Shown here piece after piece: positions 45,469-55,777 of a stretch of DNA of 64,000 bases; the first letter of the stretch is position 1, and each line of letters begins with the position of its first letter. The translations under genes were made by a program, and so were the position numbers. Source of the stretch: Gongronella butleri (lineage: Eukaryota > Mucoromycota > Mucoromycetes > Mucorales > Cunninghamellaceae); NCBI GenBank assembly GCA_025201375.1, contig JAIWZP010000017.1, positions 372,001-436,000 of the forward strand, in the 5' to 3' direction. A model generated the notes under the pieces. The model did no database searches. It worked only from the letters and a program-made list of their open reading frames with translations, and was not told the origin of the DNA.

Positions 45469-45473
45469 AAGCT
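45469..45473. repeat. Target-site duplication AAGCT, right copy
   Basis: Matches 37841-37845 and confirms a single integration event into the transposase gene. Confidence 0.95.
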
Positions 45474-46347
45474 CTCCAAAACGAGATTCTATAGATGACC
45501 TAAACCCGCCAAGCAGCTGGTTATAAGCTATCTCTTCTGCACTAAGATTTACACCTCTTGATCTTCTCACAGGAGTTACAAAGCTCTCAATCTGAAGATG
45601 GGGGTTCATGTGCAATATACGATTTATAAATAGGGTATATCCTCCATCCACACAAACGACATCAAAGCGACTTATTTTATCAGATAAATCCATCGAAACA
45701 AGCATCGAACCATCATTATTTGCAGCACATGGTGCAGCCTCTGAAACAAACAAAATCATGCTATTGATATCCATGCCTACCTGGGTGCGAAAGCCAGATT
45801 TCTTTAATTTGTAAGAATAATAATCAGCTCTCGATGATGCATTTATATAGGTTGCTCGTGAATCGTGACCATCAATCATCTTCGTTACATGTTTAAACTC
45901 GTTAGGATTCATTTCTCTTGCATACATTACTCTAATCTTTACATTCGAAAACATCACAGCTAGGCATTCATCTAATTTTTTATTTAGCCAGTCCACTTGC
46001 TTTGAATAAAAGACTTTGTAAATGGTATTGAAGGTGCTTTTGGGTATAAATTGCCCCATTTGATCCATGGACGCACCGGTCAATAGATGATACAATATCA
46101 AAAGGCCTTTCTCCACTCCACGATATGGTCCAGGATAATCTCTATTGCTAAATAATACTGTCAAAAAGAAATATACAGGTATATAGCCCAAACGTTCAAG
46201 CACGTAATTTTTTACCATCTCTATACCAAGTATTCCCTTTATTTCAGATCGATGGTTCTCTCTTTCAACAATGGGCCAGTCATCATTCAGAAATGACCAA
46301 TATATTCTAACCAAATATTGAAATAACTGTCTAAGATCATCGTTCAT
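45469..46347 (-). pseudogene. N-terminal part of DDE transposase-chromodomain gene (interrupted)
   Basis: 293 codons on the minus strand from ATG 46347 up to the insertion. The catalytic core resembles DDE_Tnp_4 (PIF/Harbinger and IS5-like): a helical N-terminal region (EKGLLILYHLLTGASMDQM, FIPKSTFNTIYKVFY), first Asp in MIDGHDS (D159), the block YSYKLKKSGFRTQVGMD, second Asp in VVCVDGGYT (D234) and Glu in GFRSSIESRFGEL (E287). The frame continues beyond the retrotransposon at 37840. No N-terminal DNA-binding domain is recognisable; a C-terminal chromodomain replaces it. Start codon chosen because the divergent gene begins 135 bp away. Confidence 0.85.
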
Positions 46348-46482
46348 CTTGCCTTTGATCTCATGTATAGTGCATTCAAATAAAGCCCCGTTTTAAAATG
46401 GTCACATGATTAATCATTTATGTGAAGAGCTATTTATAATCAAACGCCGACGACCAAGCAAGATTTGTAAAGTCTGTGCAAT
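46348..46482. promoter_or_regulatory. Divergent promoter of the outer element
   Basis: 135 bp between the transposase ATG and the ATG of the 560-aa partner. AT-rich, with TATTTATAATC at about 46431-46441 and GTTTTAAAATGG at about 46391. Probably drives both genes. Confidence 0.55.
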
Positions 46483-48165
46483 ATGATGACCAACACTATT
46501 GTAAACTCTTTCCTTTATGAACATTCCCAATACCTAAACGACCTTTATGGTATTGACTACACAGAAAATTATGACAAACTTTATGGATGGACAGATTTTA
46601 CGAGCATTTTCGTTGACAGCATTATGCTATGGTGCGCCTTTGACACGAATTGTGACGTTACCCAAAAGATCAAGTTCTTCATGGGTATCATCAAGAGCTG
46701 CTTGTTATCTGCCTTTGAAAATCATCAGTTTCGCATAAAATATATCAGAAAAGGCATATGGCAGAGCTTTGATCTCGCATCTGAGGAAATGGAAATGCGT
46801 CAATCATGGAATGAAGTAGGTTACCTTGGTATTAATGTCACGTTTCATAATATTAGCTTGAATGACGTACTTCATTCCTTGCAACAAGAGGCTCTCGCGA
46901 GATTGCATGAAAATAGGGTCTTAATTCGAAGTATCGATGTGACAGTTGATTGCGCACGCATTTCGACGCGTAAAATCATCGAAAAATACCTCCTGTCACG
47001 CAATCTTGCCACCATATTTGATATTGTGAATGACCGACGAAAAACTGGTGATAACTGCATCTCTTACCTAGGCAAGTGTCCCCAATTGAACAACGCAAAT
47101 ACTCGTACGAAAATCTATAACAAGTTCATTCAGGCCTTGGAAAGCACGCAAGTTCTTCAGCTCCTAGGATCACGTCTCAGCCATCTTGTTGCCAGTCCAG
47201 ATACCTCATCCATGGAAAGACTAAAGCGTTTTCTAGGTGCTGGATATACTCGTATCGAATTAACCATCTACGGCAGCACGCTCTTTGCTCCCACCTCATA
47301 CGAACATGCAATGAACAACTTGCTGGATGATCTTGCAGAATGCCCCACTTTCAATGTTCCCTTGTACGAGCAATGGCACAAGATTGTCAATAAGCTTTCC
47401 CAAGTTACTGCAGTGTACATCGAGAGTACAGGTACTTTTGCTTACTGTCATTGGTGGAACTCACTTACAAGGCGAATGCAGGGTATTTGTAAAGATAAAA
47501 TTAGCAGAGATAAACTTGAGTGCTTGTTAGCCAACTTCAGCTTCAACGACAGAATTATCCACTGCTTCTTTATTGAGCAAATCACTGCTGACACCACCGG
47601 TAACAATCACTCGTATGACGTTATTAAACACGAGCGTTACCAAAGAGCTGAAGGATGTAACGCCATGACGTTGGTACCTGGTCTGTCCAATTCCTTGTTT
47701 CCTTCCCGTAGTCGTCTTCAAATAGAAAATATCAGCATGTTTGCCGACGTTGGCCTTGATATCTATAAGAACATCTACATCGAGTGGCCTAACCATCGCC
47801 TGGAAAATTCTATCAATCGCAGTTTGGCGCCGTTGGTCAAGATAGAAGATTCCTTTAGCATGTTATCCTTGACCAATGCGCTCCCAGAGTCATTGATCGT
47901 CATAAACAGCCCTCAGGTATCATCATACAGAGCTGATTATTCATGTCTTGCCATTGGTGAAACTTACACTGTAAATAAGTATGGATACGCGTCGTTCAGA
48001 AATAAAACGTATCTACATCTGGTCCTCAATAATGGCATTGTGAAAGCACGCTGCAGCAGTGATGAATTGCAAGGAGTAATCGAAGAAAATATCGCTGGAA
48101 ATGTAGTCTTTAGCTTTATTGTTACTCGCAAGGTAAAAAGAACCGTTTACGTTAATATCATCTGA
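46483..48165 (+). CDS. Unrecognised 560-aa protein of the outer element, initiator-like motifs
   Basis: A single long intronless frame; TGA at 48163-48165 abuts the right terminal repeat. I do not recognise the family with certainty. Blocks that look conserved are RSIDVTVDC (residues 149-157), NCISYLGK (191-198), TRTKIYNKFIQ (207-217) and GYTRIELTIYG (254-264). Their order, an Asp-containing strand, a YLG segment, a K-x-YNK motif and an R-x-E-L strand, resembles plasmid and phage replication initiator proteins of the Rep_trans type, but that similarity is by eye only. The C-terminal 150 residues are beta-rich without known motifs. Codon use is AT-richer than host genes and no introns are present, both unlike neighbours. 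Inferred role: DNA-processing partner of the transposase. Confidence 0.7.
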   Translation: MMTNTIVNSFLYEHSQYLNDLYGIDYTENYDKLYGWTDFTSIFVDSIMLWCAFDTNCDVTQKIKFFMGIIKSCLLSAFENHQFRIKYIRKGIWQSFDLASEEMEMRQSWNEVGYLGINVTFHNISLNDVLHSLQQEALARLHENRVLIRSIDVTVDCARISTRKIIEKYLLSRNLATIFDIVNDRRKTGDNCISYLGKCPQLNNANTRTKIYNKFIQALESTQVLQLLGSRLSHLVASPDTSSMERLKRFLGAGYTRIELTIYGSTLFAPTSYEHAMNNLLDDLAECPTFNVPLYEQWHKIVNKLSQVTAVYIESTGTFAYCHWWNSLTRRMQGICKDKISRDKLECLLANFSFNDRIIHCFFIEQITADTTGNNHSYDVIKHERYQRAEGCNAMTLVPGLSNSLFPSRSRLQIENISMFADVGLDIYKNIYIEWPNHRLENSINRSLAPLVKIEDSFSMLSLTNALPESLIVINSPQVSSYRADYSCLAIGETYTVNKYGYASFRNKTYLHLVLNNGIVKARCSSDELQGVIEENIAGNVVFSFIVTRKVKRTVYVNII

Positions 48166-48416
48166 TGCTGTAGGCGATCGGGCAAGTCTTTTTGTTCAAA
48201 ATTTGTCTAATTGCTTAAAACGCGTCTAGATAATCATTTGCAAACCAATTGATTACGTAATCGGGACCGAAGCAAAGACACGGGTATAAGGCCACAGTGT
48301 CTTCCCGGGAGACAATGTTCAGTGCAATTAAAAAGACTTTAAAGGCATAGATGTCCTATAAAATAAATGTTGATCTATCATACTAAGCACAGGCAACCAA
48401 TTATGACCGACCTCCT
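48166..48416. repeat. Right direct terminal repeat of outer element
   Basis: 251 bp matching 37017-37268 in the same orientation. The palindrome GATTACGTAATC is at 48251-48262 and the AAGACAC/GTGTCTT stem at 48275-48303. Confidence 0.9.
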
Positions 48417-48555
48417 AGGTGGCATGCATCATGATACTGTAGCAAAGGGTTCTTCGTTACTTCGTTTGGTGACAAGAAGCAATCGAACTTCGAACCAGGC
48501 ATACTGTACGATAAACGATATCATAGTTTTTTTTTGCCGCTACAGTAAATGACTC

Positions 48556-48586
<31 letters not shown>

Positions 48587-49469
48587 ACTCGTTCATCGTT
48601 GCAGCCAGCTTTTGGGCAATGTCACACTCCACGCTAAATCGCCTGATCGCATGAAGTATCATATTTCAAGCTTCTGATGAGTGCATCAGCGCAGCTTTTT
48701 ATGGTATTTGGTATATAGTATCATGAAATGACAACTTTCGTTGCCGATGGCCCAAGCAAGCAAGTATGATAATACTCGTGTATGATGGTCCAGTTTTTTT
48801 TTCTGAGACGAGCAAAACCAAACTTGCCAGTTGCCATGGATTTTTCAACTTGGATTTTTGATCGCTTGCAGCGCTGCCATTTTATGTTTTGCAGTTCAAA
48901 GCCCTGATTTTGAGCAGCTCAGGGGTCGATCCAGCGGAAATGATCCACTTTTTTAAGAGTTGTTCCTTTTCTCTGGTCCATGCTTGGTCCTTGCTTAGTC
49001 CTTGCCTGGTGCATGCATGCAACATTCTCGCTTACCCATCAGATGATATGATATGATAAAAAGCGTTGCACACAAGCCCCTTTTGTGCACCCACGCTGTC
49101 AATCGCCGCATGAAGCTCACGATTATTTGCAAAATGGTCGTGACACGACAGGGAAAAAAAAAAAAGTAATTTTATTTTGGAACGAGAAGACCACACGGTG
49201 GGCGGATCACGTAAAGGGCGATGATCTCCGGTGTCTTTTTTCCTGATCGGATACATGATTTTGAAATGGCGATGATGAGAGGCCTGTGCGCCCTGGACTG
49301 ACGACCGGGAAGCAACGGGGGGAGCATATATTTATTATTAGCCATTTAAAATACAAGGAAGGTAGTGTACAAAGATATAGACAGATGAAAAAAGGAGGGA
49401 ATCAACATAAGATATATATATAATAACAAAGGGAGCAATTGGGCGCGTGTTTTAGCGTCTTGGAGCTTT
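48417..49469. other. Gene-poor flank with TACWGTA strings
   Basis: About 1 kb without a supported gene, including a poly-T run of about 26 at 48556-48581, TACTGTA strings at 48436 and 48502 and GATGATATGATATGATA near 49042. The right end is the arrestin gene's 3' UTR. Confidence 0.5.
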
Positions 49470-50956
49470 CTAAACTTGAGCGGTGGGGGGCATGATGGAG
49501 GTGCTTGTGGTGGCGGAATTGGCGGCGGCCAAGAGCGCGTCGTAGCTGGGCAGCGAATTACCGCTGTAGCTATAGAGTCTGCCTGTCCTGAGTGCCGTTG
49601 TGTATGAAGGGACACGTGTCAAATCGGCGCACATCCAGGGCAGCGTGTCATCGTCGGACGCGCTTGCCGAAGAGGCCGAGGACGACGCAATGCTGCTTGG
49701 TGATGACCTATCGGCGTCTTGGCTGTAAGGCAACGTGCGCCACGCGTCTTCATAGGCAGGCAGCGCATTGCCGTCTTCCTCGGGAATGGTCTCGACTAGG
49801 TGGATGGGCATGGACACGCGCAGCTCTATTGGTGAAAAAGTAAAAAAAAAAAAAAGAGTGAGCCATTGGACATGCTGAATCAGCAAAAACAAGGACAAGC
49901 GCATTTATAATTTGTGCGACGCTCTTTTTTTTTTTTTTTTTTTTTTTCTTACCAGAAATGTGGCCATCGGGATTCAGGAGGGCGACGGTGATTTTAAGTT
50001 TGTGGTACGCATGGATCAAGTCATTTTGGGTATCGACGTGCAGGTCGGCATTGGCATTGTCCTTGTTGGGGATGGGCACTTTGCACAGGAACGAGTTTCC
50101 CGAGGCAAAGACGGCAGACGGTTCTGCAGCAAGCGCGGTGTCCTTGACGGTGATCAATGTCTTGCTTTCGACGCTGGTGTGCGAGCCTGCCTTGAATTGG
50201 ATATGTTGCTTGAGAGAGAGCTCAGCGTGCGCCACGGACACGTCCGGTGACAAGGGCAGGAGATCCAGGCGCACAGGGATGCATGACCCTGGCACGTACA
50301 TTTGATGAGGGACTTGCACGCTATACAAGAGCTTGTTGGCCCATTCGTTCTGTACCTGCTGCGGCGCATCGACCACGGCATCATTGGCCAGCGGCACGCG
50401 GCTCACTTGAAACGGGCGTGACACTGAGATGGACGACGATAAAAAGGCAGGGCGCTCCGCATGCGCGCGGAGTTGGTACACGAGCGACGCAATCTCATGC
50501 TGAAACGATGCAGGCAGCTTCCCAGAAAGTGGCATTTCAAACGGAAAGCGGGTTTCGCCCTTTTCGAGGTATTGTGGTGTGGTCAGCAATTCCCATTCAT
50601 GGTCTAGAATATGACGCTTGTCCTTAAAGTGGCGCTGCGTAGGCACTACCAAAAAAAATCATAGCAAGATCATGTCAGTAAAAGGGGGGGGCCAAATTTG
50701 CCACATGTCAGCCGGTTCATGTGATTTTTTTTGTTTGTTTCTTACCCTCCAGCCAATGCACATGGAGTTTGCCATTGAGCCTCATACGGATCGTCTTGAT
50801 GCGCGTGGGTTCATGGCAGTCGACAATCAGCGTGCCGCGCAGCATGACGCCCGCAGCCTCCTCCTCTGAGCCATGGAACACAATATGATCTGTCTCCAAT
50901 TCAATCTTCATGTCCACATCCTTGTTCGATGAGGATGAATGTGTGTTGAGAAACAT
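49470..50956 (-). CDS. Arrestin-like (alpha-arrestin) adaptor with LPxY motifs
   Basis: Three exons on the minus strand, 50956-50746, 50645-49953 and 49825-49470, predict 419 aa. Arrestin N-domain features: IELETDHIVFHG, GVMLRGTLIVDCHEPTRIKTIRMRLNGKLHVHW; a central linker with Trp and Phe-Pro-Phe (RFPFEMPLSGKLPASFQ); C-domain with VQVPHQMYVPGSCIPVRLDLLP and LSLKQHIQF. The C-terminal tail contains LPAYEDAW, VPSYTTAL and LPSYDALL, three (L/V)PxY motifs of the type that bind WW domains of Rsp5/Nedd4 ubiquitin ligases. Inferred role: adaptor for ubiquitination and endocytosis of plasma membrane transporters. Both introns keep frame. The start at 50956 is the first ATG after a Phe-rich leader. Confidence 0.85.
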
Positions 50957-51455
50957 GATAAAAAATACAAAAAAAAAAAAATGCAATTGAAGCGAGCGAT
51001 GTAAAAAAAAAAAAAAAAAAAAAGTGAAAAAGAAAGAAGCAGATTTGAAAGCGATAGAAAAAGAAGGGGTAAAATGAATAAAAAGGGGGCTTATTGATTG
51101 CTGATCCTCTTTTTTTTTATCATGCGACAAGATGTCGGTGTTGAAATTAGGCAATGGCTCTAACAATTCGGCTGGGTGATCCCGGGGAATCTTTTTTTAT
51201 GTTGCCTGTCAGCGGAAATCAGGTCAGCGAAAGGCAAATCATCCACCCGAAGGGCAAAAGGCATGTCCAAATTAGGCTGGCCCGTGCTACTTTTTCGCTT
51301 CACGTTGCCGATGGCATCCAATCATCCATGCAACAATAATCAGAAATGCTTAAACTTTATTTTTTCAAAAGAGCACGCGCATGCGCGACCAAAAAAAGGA
51401 GGCAAAAAGCACCAAAGGAGTCCATCTTTGGGCTCTAATCGTCCTGTTTTTTATT

Positions 51456-52401
51456 TTATTCTGTGCAATCCATGGCAGCGTGGTCGGACAAGAAGAGCCG
51501 ATTCTGCTGCTCCATCAAGGGTCTATCGGCATCCTTATCGAGCGCGTCCGTGTTGGCCCACAGATGCTCAAACGCGTCGTCGTTGGATTCATCGACAGGC
51601 CTCTGCCACCGACCCTCGCGTAATAGCTTGTGGCGCTCTCGATCCTGCTCCATGCGGTGCAAAATGTCCGTCCGAGAGAAGCCTGGGGTATCGTCTTGCT
51701 GTGTGTCGCCGGATGATCTATACAAGCGGGTAAACATTATTGGAAACACGGTTTTTTTTTTGTTCTCTTTTGTGCTCTGACGTGCCACAATGGATCGGCC
51801 CACCATCTTTTTATTGTTTTTTAAGAAAATCTTACGTGTGTGTTCGTGCGTCCAAGACCTGCTCCGCCGCAGCAATGGTATCATGATCAAAATACTCTGT
51901 CCAGCCTTGCAAAAGCTGCAAAACAAAGACATTTGCATGAGCCCCTCATTTTTCTTTGCATTGTCACACATTCTCACCTTGCGCGTGCTTGCCACGTTGA
52001 CAATGCCCTTGGCGGTGTCTGGTGCGACCGCACGAATGATGCGAGACACGTCGGGCTGCGTGAGCTTGACGTATTCGTGGTATTGAGCCTTGCGGCTGGC
52101 GGAAAGGATACTATCTAGAACGTACAGGATATTCAGGCGTGTGTTGATAGACGCCTGCGACCCCCAAAAAAGAAAGATATGCGACGTGAGCCTCCAATTC
52201 CGTTTTTTCTTGATTTTTCATTTCTTTTCTGCTTTTTTTTCGTACCGTGTCAAGCTCCTCCAGGAAGCAGCTGTATAGATCTTCGGACAGCTGGCGATAT
52301 TTTAGAGCATAGCGTGTAGCTTTTTGAATAGACGTTTGCGACGCGTTGAGCTTTTTCAGCAACGCAATAAACTGGAGGCGACATTCGAACGGATCGCCCA
52401 T
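51456..52401 (-). CDS. CTK3: CTD kinase gamma subunit (Ctk3-like, CID domain)
   Basis: Four exons on the minus strand, 52401-52246, 52154-51978, 51915-51836 and 51717-51456, predict 224 aa. Ctk3 is a subunit of CTDK-I, which phosphorylates the RNA polymerase II C-terminal domain. The start MGDPFECRLQFIALLKKLNA followed by SIQKATRYALKY and EDLYSCFLEELD is the family's signature; exon 2 (INTRLNILYVLDSIL, YVKLTQPDVSRIIRAVAP, IVNVASTRK) and exon 3 (LLQGWTEYFDHDTI) complete the CID-like helical domain. The C-terminal 85 residues are acidic, with the segment RTDILHRMEQDRERHKLLRE. All phases agree. Nuclear; no Ctk1 or Ctk2 gene is nearby. Confidence 0.9.
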
Positions 52402-52957
52402 GGTAAGAACAAAAAAATAAAAAACAGAGAAAACAAAAGGCGCAATTGGAAAAGTGCCCACAAAGGGAAATCCGCTTCGCGGACCTTTTTTATTGTGCAA
52501 AAAAGCATCTTTCACTTTGTTTCTGCATCTTTTTACCTTGTTTCTGCTCATCCCATGCATCGTACAAATATGGGCGTGGCCTTATTTGAAGAATTGACAT
52601 GGTGACAAACGTCTAAAATCATTTCGTCGCGTTCAAAAGCCAATTGGGGCGAATTGAAGCGCGGAAATTCACCATCAACGCCATCTTGGCCTTTTTTCCG
52701 CGCGCTCCGTTTGTCCCTGTCTATTTTTCAGAGCAACGAGACCCACATGCCCATTGGCGAATTGAAAAGACTCTTAAGGAGCCTTTTAAGGCTTCCATGG
52801 GGGTAAGGTCAAGGGGGAAATGCGCCAAAATGCCCCCTTTCAAGTCTCGCGCGAGCATCCGCGGAGATTGAATTCCAGAATACAAAATGGCCTGATCGTG
52901 CAGTCCGATTTGCAGGTTTGCAGCTTGTTTCTTTGTCTTTCTCTTTTTTTTTTTCCC

Positions 52958-54020
52958 ATGGACGTGTTCCATTGTCTATCGCATATCAAGGAGACGACGA
53001 CGCAAGAGGATTTTGCCGTTGTTTTGCGTGTATTGAGCGCGCCTCGGTACATGGTGTCTTTGGGGCAAGTCGCGCAGCAGCTCAAGCCTATTTTGTCGCA
53101 GCCTGGGTGTGCTGCGCTGCAACCCGAGGTGGACGCCCTGCTTGCGCAGGCGGGGCGCGATAGTGTGTACGACAGCAAGGTGACGCGTGTCGCCGATACG
53201 TTTTCCTTGCTGCGACTGGTGTGGCAACAGCTTCCACGCGCGGAATTCGCCGCGTTTGTCGATTGCTTTGTGTTTGACGATCCGGAAGTCGCGCACGACG
53301 TGATTGTGCAGCGGCTCGAGACGTTTAAGCAGCGACTCGCGCCACCCTTTCGCGAAAAGCTGCAGGCGATTCTCGACCAGCAGGCGCACGGCCAATTGGA
53401 CGATGACAATGGATTGGAGATGCTGGACATGGATGATGATCTTTTGGACGACGACATGGACGACTTGGACAACCATGGTACGAGACCGCAGCCGGGATTG
53501 CGCATCCACGAACAGATCAACAATCCATACGCGCCCAGTGCCTCTTTGGACGCGACGCGCGCCTCGGCCAGCGGCACAAGTGCATTAGCCCCTGAAATGC
53601 GCGCTCTCATCGACCAGGCGTGTCAACTCATGCACAACGAAACTGCTCTGTGCCAGCCATTCACGCAAATCATCGAATCTGACCAACTCAATGGTCTGCC
53701 CTTCTCAGACACCCTGATCCATATCTACCAATGGGTCCAGACCACACGCCCGTCGCTCTGGGACCCATTGAGCCCCATCCTCGAACAGATGCACAGCCTT
53801 CAAGGTAAAACAATTGAAAATGAAGAAAAAAAGACAAATGATCTCATGCCAAATGACTCTTTTTTTTTTCTTTTCGCAAATAGATACCTCCTCGGATCAA
53901 TTCACGAGCTACGAAGAGTTTGTGCAAAGAACTTTCTTGGACGGCGAGGGTCAGGCTTATTTGGATGGCGAGATTGCTCAGGCGCAAATGAATGATATGC
54001 TCAACCACATGTCCATGTGA
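52958..54020 (+). CDS. Unrecognised 327-aa protein
   Basis: Two exons, 52958-53804 and 53884-54020, predict 327 aa. No family recognised. Residues 1-150 look like an all-helical domain (FAVVLRVLSAPRYMVSLGQV, LLRLVWQQLPRAEFAAFVDC). A strongly acidic stretch MDDDLLDDDMDDLDNHG follows, then a second helical region (ALIDQACQLMHNETALCQPF) and a Tyr/Phe-containing tail (SYEEFVQRTFLDGEG). No membrane or signal segments. The intron begins GTAAAA and ends TAG after a T-run. The 5' leader has a pyrimidine run and an in-frame open stretch upstream; the ATG at 52958 is chosen because the region before it is T-rich. It converges with the VIT1-type gene. Confidence 0.75.
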
Positions 54021-54177
54021 GAAACAGCAAGGCCAAAAAAAAGAGTCGTTGCCCCTTTTTGCAAATAATAAAGAACAAAGAATAAGATCGTTTTAATTGG
54101 ATTGTAAGCAAGAAAAGATGGCGATTAGAATACAGGGGAGTAGGGAAAAAAGAGAGTTGGGAGCAAAATGGGCGTGT

Positions 54178-54923
54178 TTACACGATGGACTGGACGTATT
54201 GCACAAAACTGTTGGATTCTAGGTAGGGCAAGAGAATGGACAACAGGTAGGATGCGGCGGCGGCGAGCGCGCCAATGAGCAACGTCTGGAATGCGCCGGA
54301 CATGGCATTCTTTGGGTTGATTAAGCGCGATTTCACATAGCCAAAGACAAGCAGGGTGATGGAGGTGACGATGATGGACACGAGCAGCGCCGTGTTGACG
54401 TCTTCCAGGAACACATATGGCGCGAGCGGGATGATGCCGCCCACAAAGTACGAAAACCCAATGGTCAGCGCCGACACCCAGCTGCGGCGCGGATCTGGCT
54501 TTTCCAACCCCAATTCAAACTTCATCATGAAATTCACGAATTGCTCGGGGTCTGCCTTGAGCTTGTCAATCAGCGGCTGAATCGTCACGCGATCCAATCC
54601 ATACGGCTCCAAAATCTCAACAATCTCCTCCTCCTCGGCCATTGGACACTCAATCACCTCGCGCTCCTCGCGCTGACGCTCGGTCCGATAATGCTCGACT
54701 TCGCTGCGTCCAGCAAGGAACCCGCCCAACGCCATGCTGATACTCCCACTGAAAAAAACGTAAAAAAAAAAAAAACGTCAGGGCGGTGACATTTTTTTTC
54801 CATTTTTTACGCCTTATTTTTTTACCTGACGATTTCGGCAGCACCGCCATAGACCACAATCTTGGTGTTGCCCAGACTCGAGAGACCCGCTGCCAAGGCA
54901 AAGGGCACGGTCAAACCGTCTGC

Positions 54924-54962
<39 letters not shown>

Positions 54963-55179
54963 AAATTTGAGTTGACCTGTCTGACCATAAGCCTAATTTG
55001 GATCCCTCCCCCGAAATGAAGCACAGAAGCAGAGCAACGATTTTTTTTTTTGTACCAGAGAGGCCAATAATGGTATCGCGCACGATTTCCGCAGAGTCAA
55101 AATGCTCTTCGCGGTGTTCGCCGGGGATAGCACCATAATCGCCCGTGCGGCCACGCAGTCTTGACAAGATCGACGACAT
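54178..55179 (-). CDS. VIT1/CCC1-family vacuolar Fe2+/Mn2+ transporter
   Basis: Three exons on the minus strand, 55179-55056, 54919-54826 and 54748-54178, predict 262 aa. Family blocks: IVRDTIIGLSDGLTVPFALAAGLSSLG (helix 1), VYGGAAEIVSGSISMALGGFLA (helix 2 with the Gly-rich turn), a cytosolic acidic/charged loop (EVEHYRTERQREEREV, EEEEIVEILEPYGL), then three further helices (WVSALTIGFSYFVGG, TALLVSIIVTSITLLVFGY, FQTLLIGALAAAASYLL). Five helices and the metal-binding cytosolic region are as known for VIT1. It moves Fe2+ or Mn2+ into the vacuole. Both introns split codons that join correctly. The N-terminus includes a Tyr/Gly-Ala segment (GDYGAIPGEH). Confidence 0.94.
54926..54957. repeat. Poly-A run of about 32 inside VIT1-type gene intron
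   Basis: On the minus strand this is a T tract directly before the acceptor GCGCAG of exon 2; the longest homopolymer I saw in the window. Confidence 0.8.
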
Positions 55180-55777
55180 GGCTTTTTGAAAAAGGAAGGA
55201 AAATGGGATATTTGAAAGAAGAGCGAGTTTTAGGGTGGGTGAAACCGTGATTTTTGTCTTTTTCCAAAAGCCGCAGGGCGAATCTCCCCGCCTCTGCTCG
55301 CGCGCACAGCCTTCGACCTGCAGCCCCAAACATGCCAAAAGAACGGAAAATCGCCTGAAAAGGGAAACCTGCCTTTCAATTCGTGTAAAAAGACCTCATT
55401 CCCATGATTTGGAGGCAAAAAGACGTAAAAGAGTCGCCCTGGTTGATTTTTTTTCTTTTTTTTTTTTGTCGTCAGTTTTTCTTGAAGCAATTGGCAACCA
55501 ACGTGATCGATCCGCAGGTCATTGTGCCCCGCCCAGCGATCCTATTAAATTACGGTTTCACACCCTCGTCCTCTTTTTTTTTTTTACTTGTTTTCTCTCT
55601 CTTTCTTCATTTTCTTTGTTTTTTTTTTCTTTCCATTCGGACGCTGCTGCTCTTTCTATATACCAATCTTTTTTTTTAATCTCTAATTGGAAAACGTAAG
55701 GATATTTCTTGCATTTAACATGGCTGGGTCTTTTGGCTGACGGTCTCCTTTTTTATTTTCTTTCGCGGCCAGCCACA

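Larger units (their letters stand above)
37017..48416. mobile_element. Outer two-gene mobile element with about 252-bp direct terminal repeats, split by a Gypsy insertion
   Basis: Near-identical direct repeats at 37017-37268 and 48166-48416 enclose two divergent genes and almost nothing else: a DDE transposase-chromodomain gene on the minus strand whose stop lies 12 bp inside the left repeat, and a 560-aa gene on the plus strand whose stop codon abuts the right repeat. Start codons are 135 bp apart. Without the nested retrotransposon (37846-45468 plus one AAGCT copy) the element is about 3.8 kb. No terminal inverted repeats and no flanking target duplication are evident. Seen: repeats, gene packing, DDE and chromodomain motifs. 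Inferred: the repeats are the element's ends. Confidence 0.75.
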
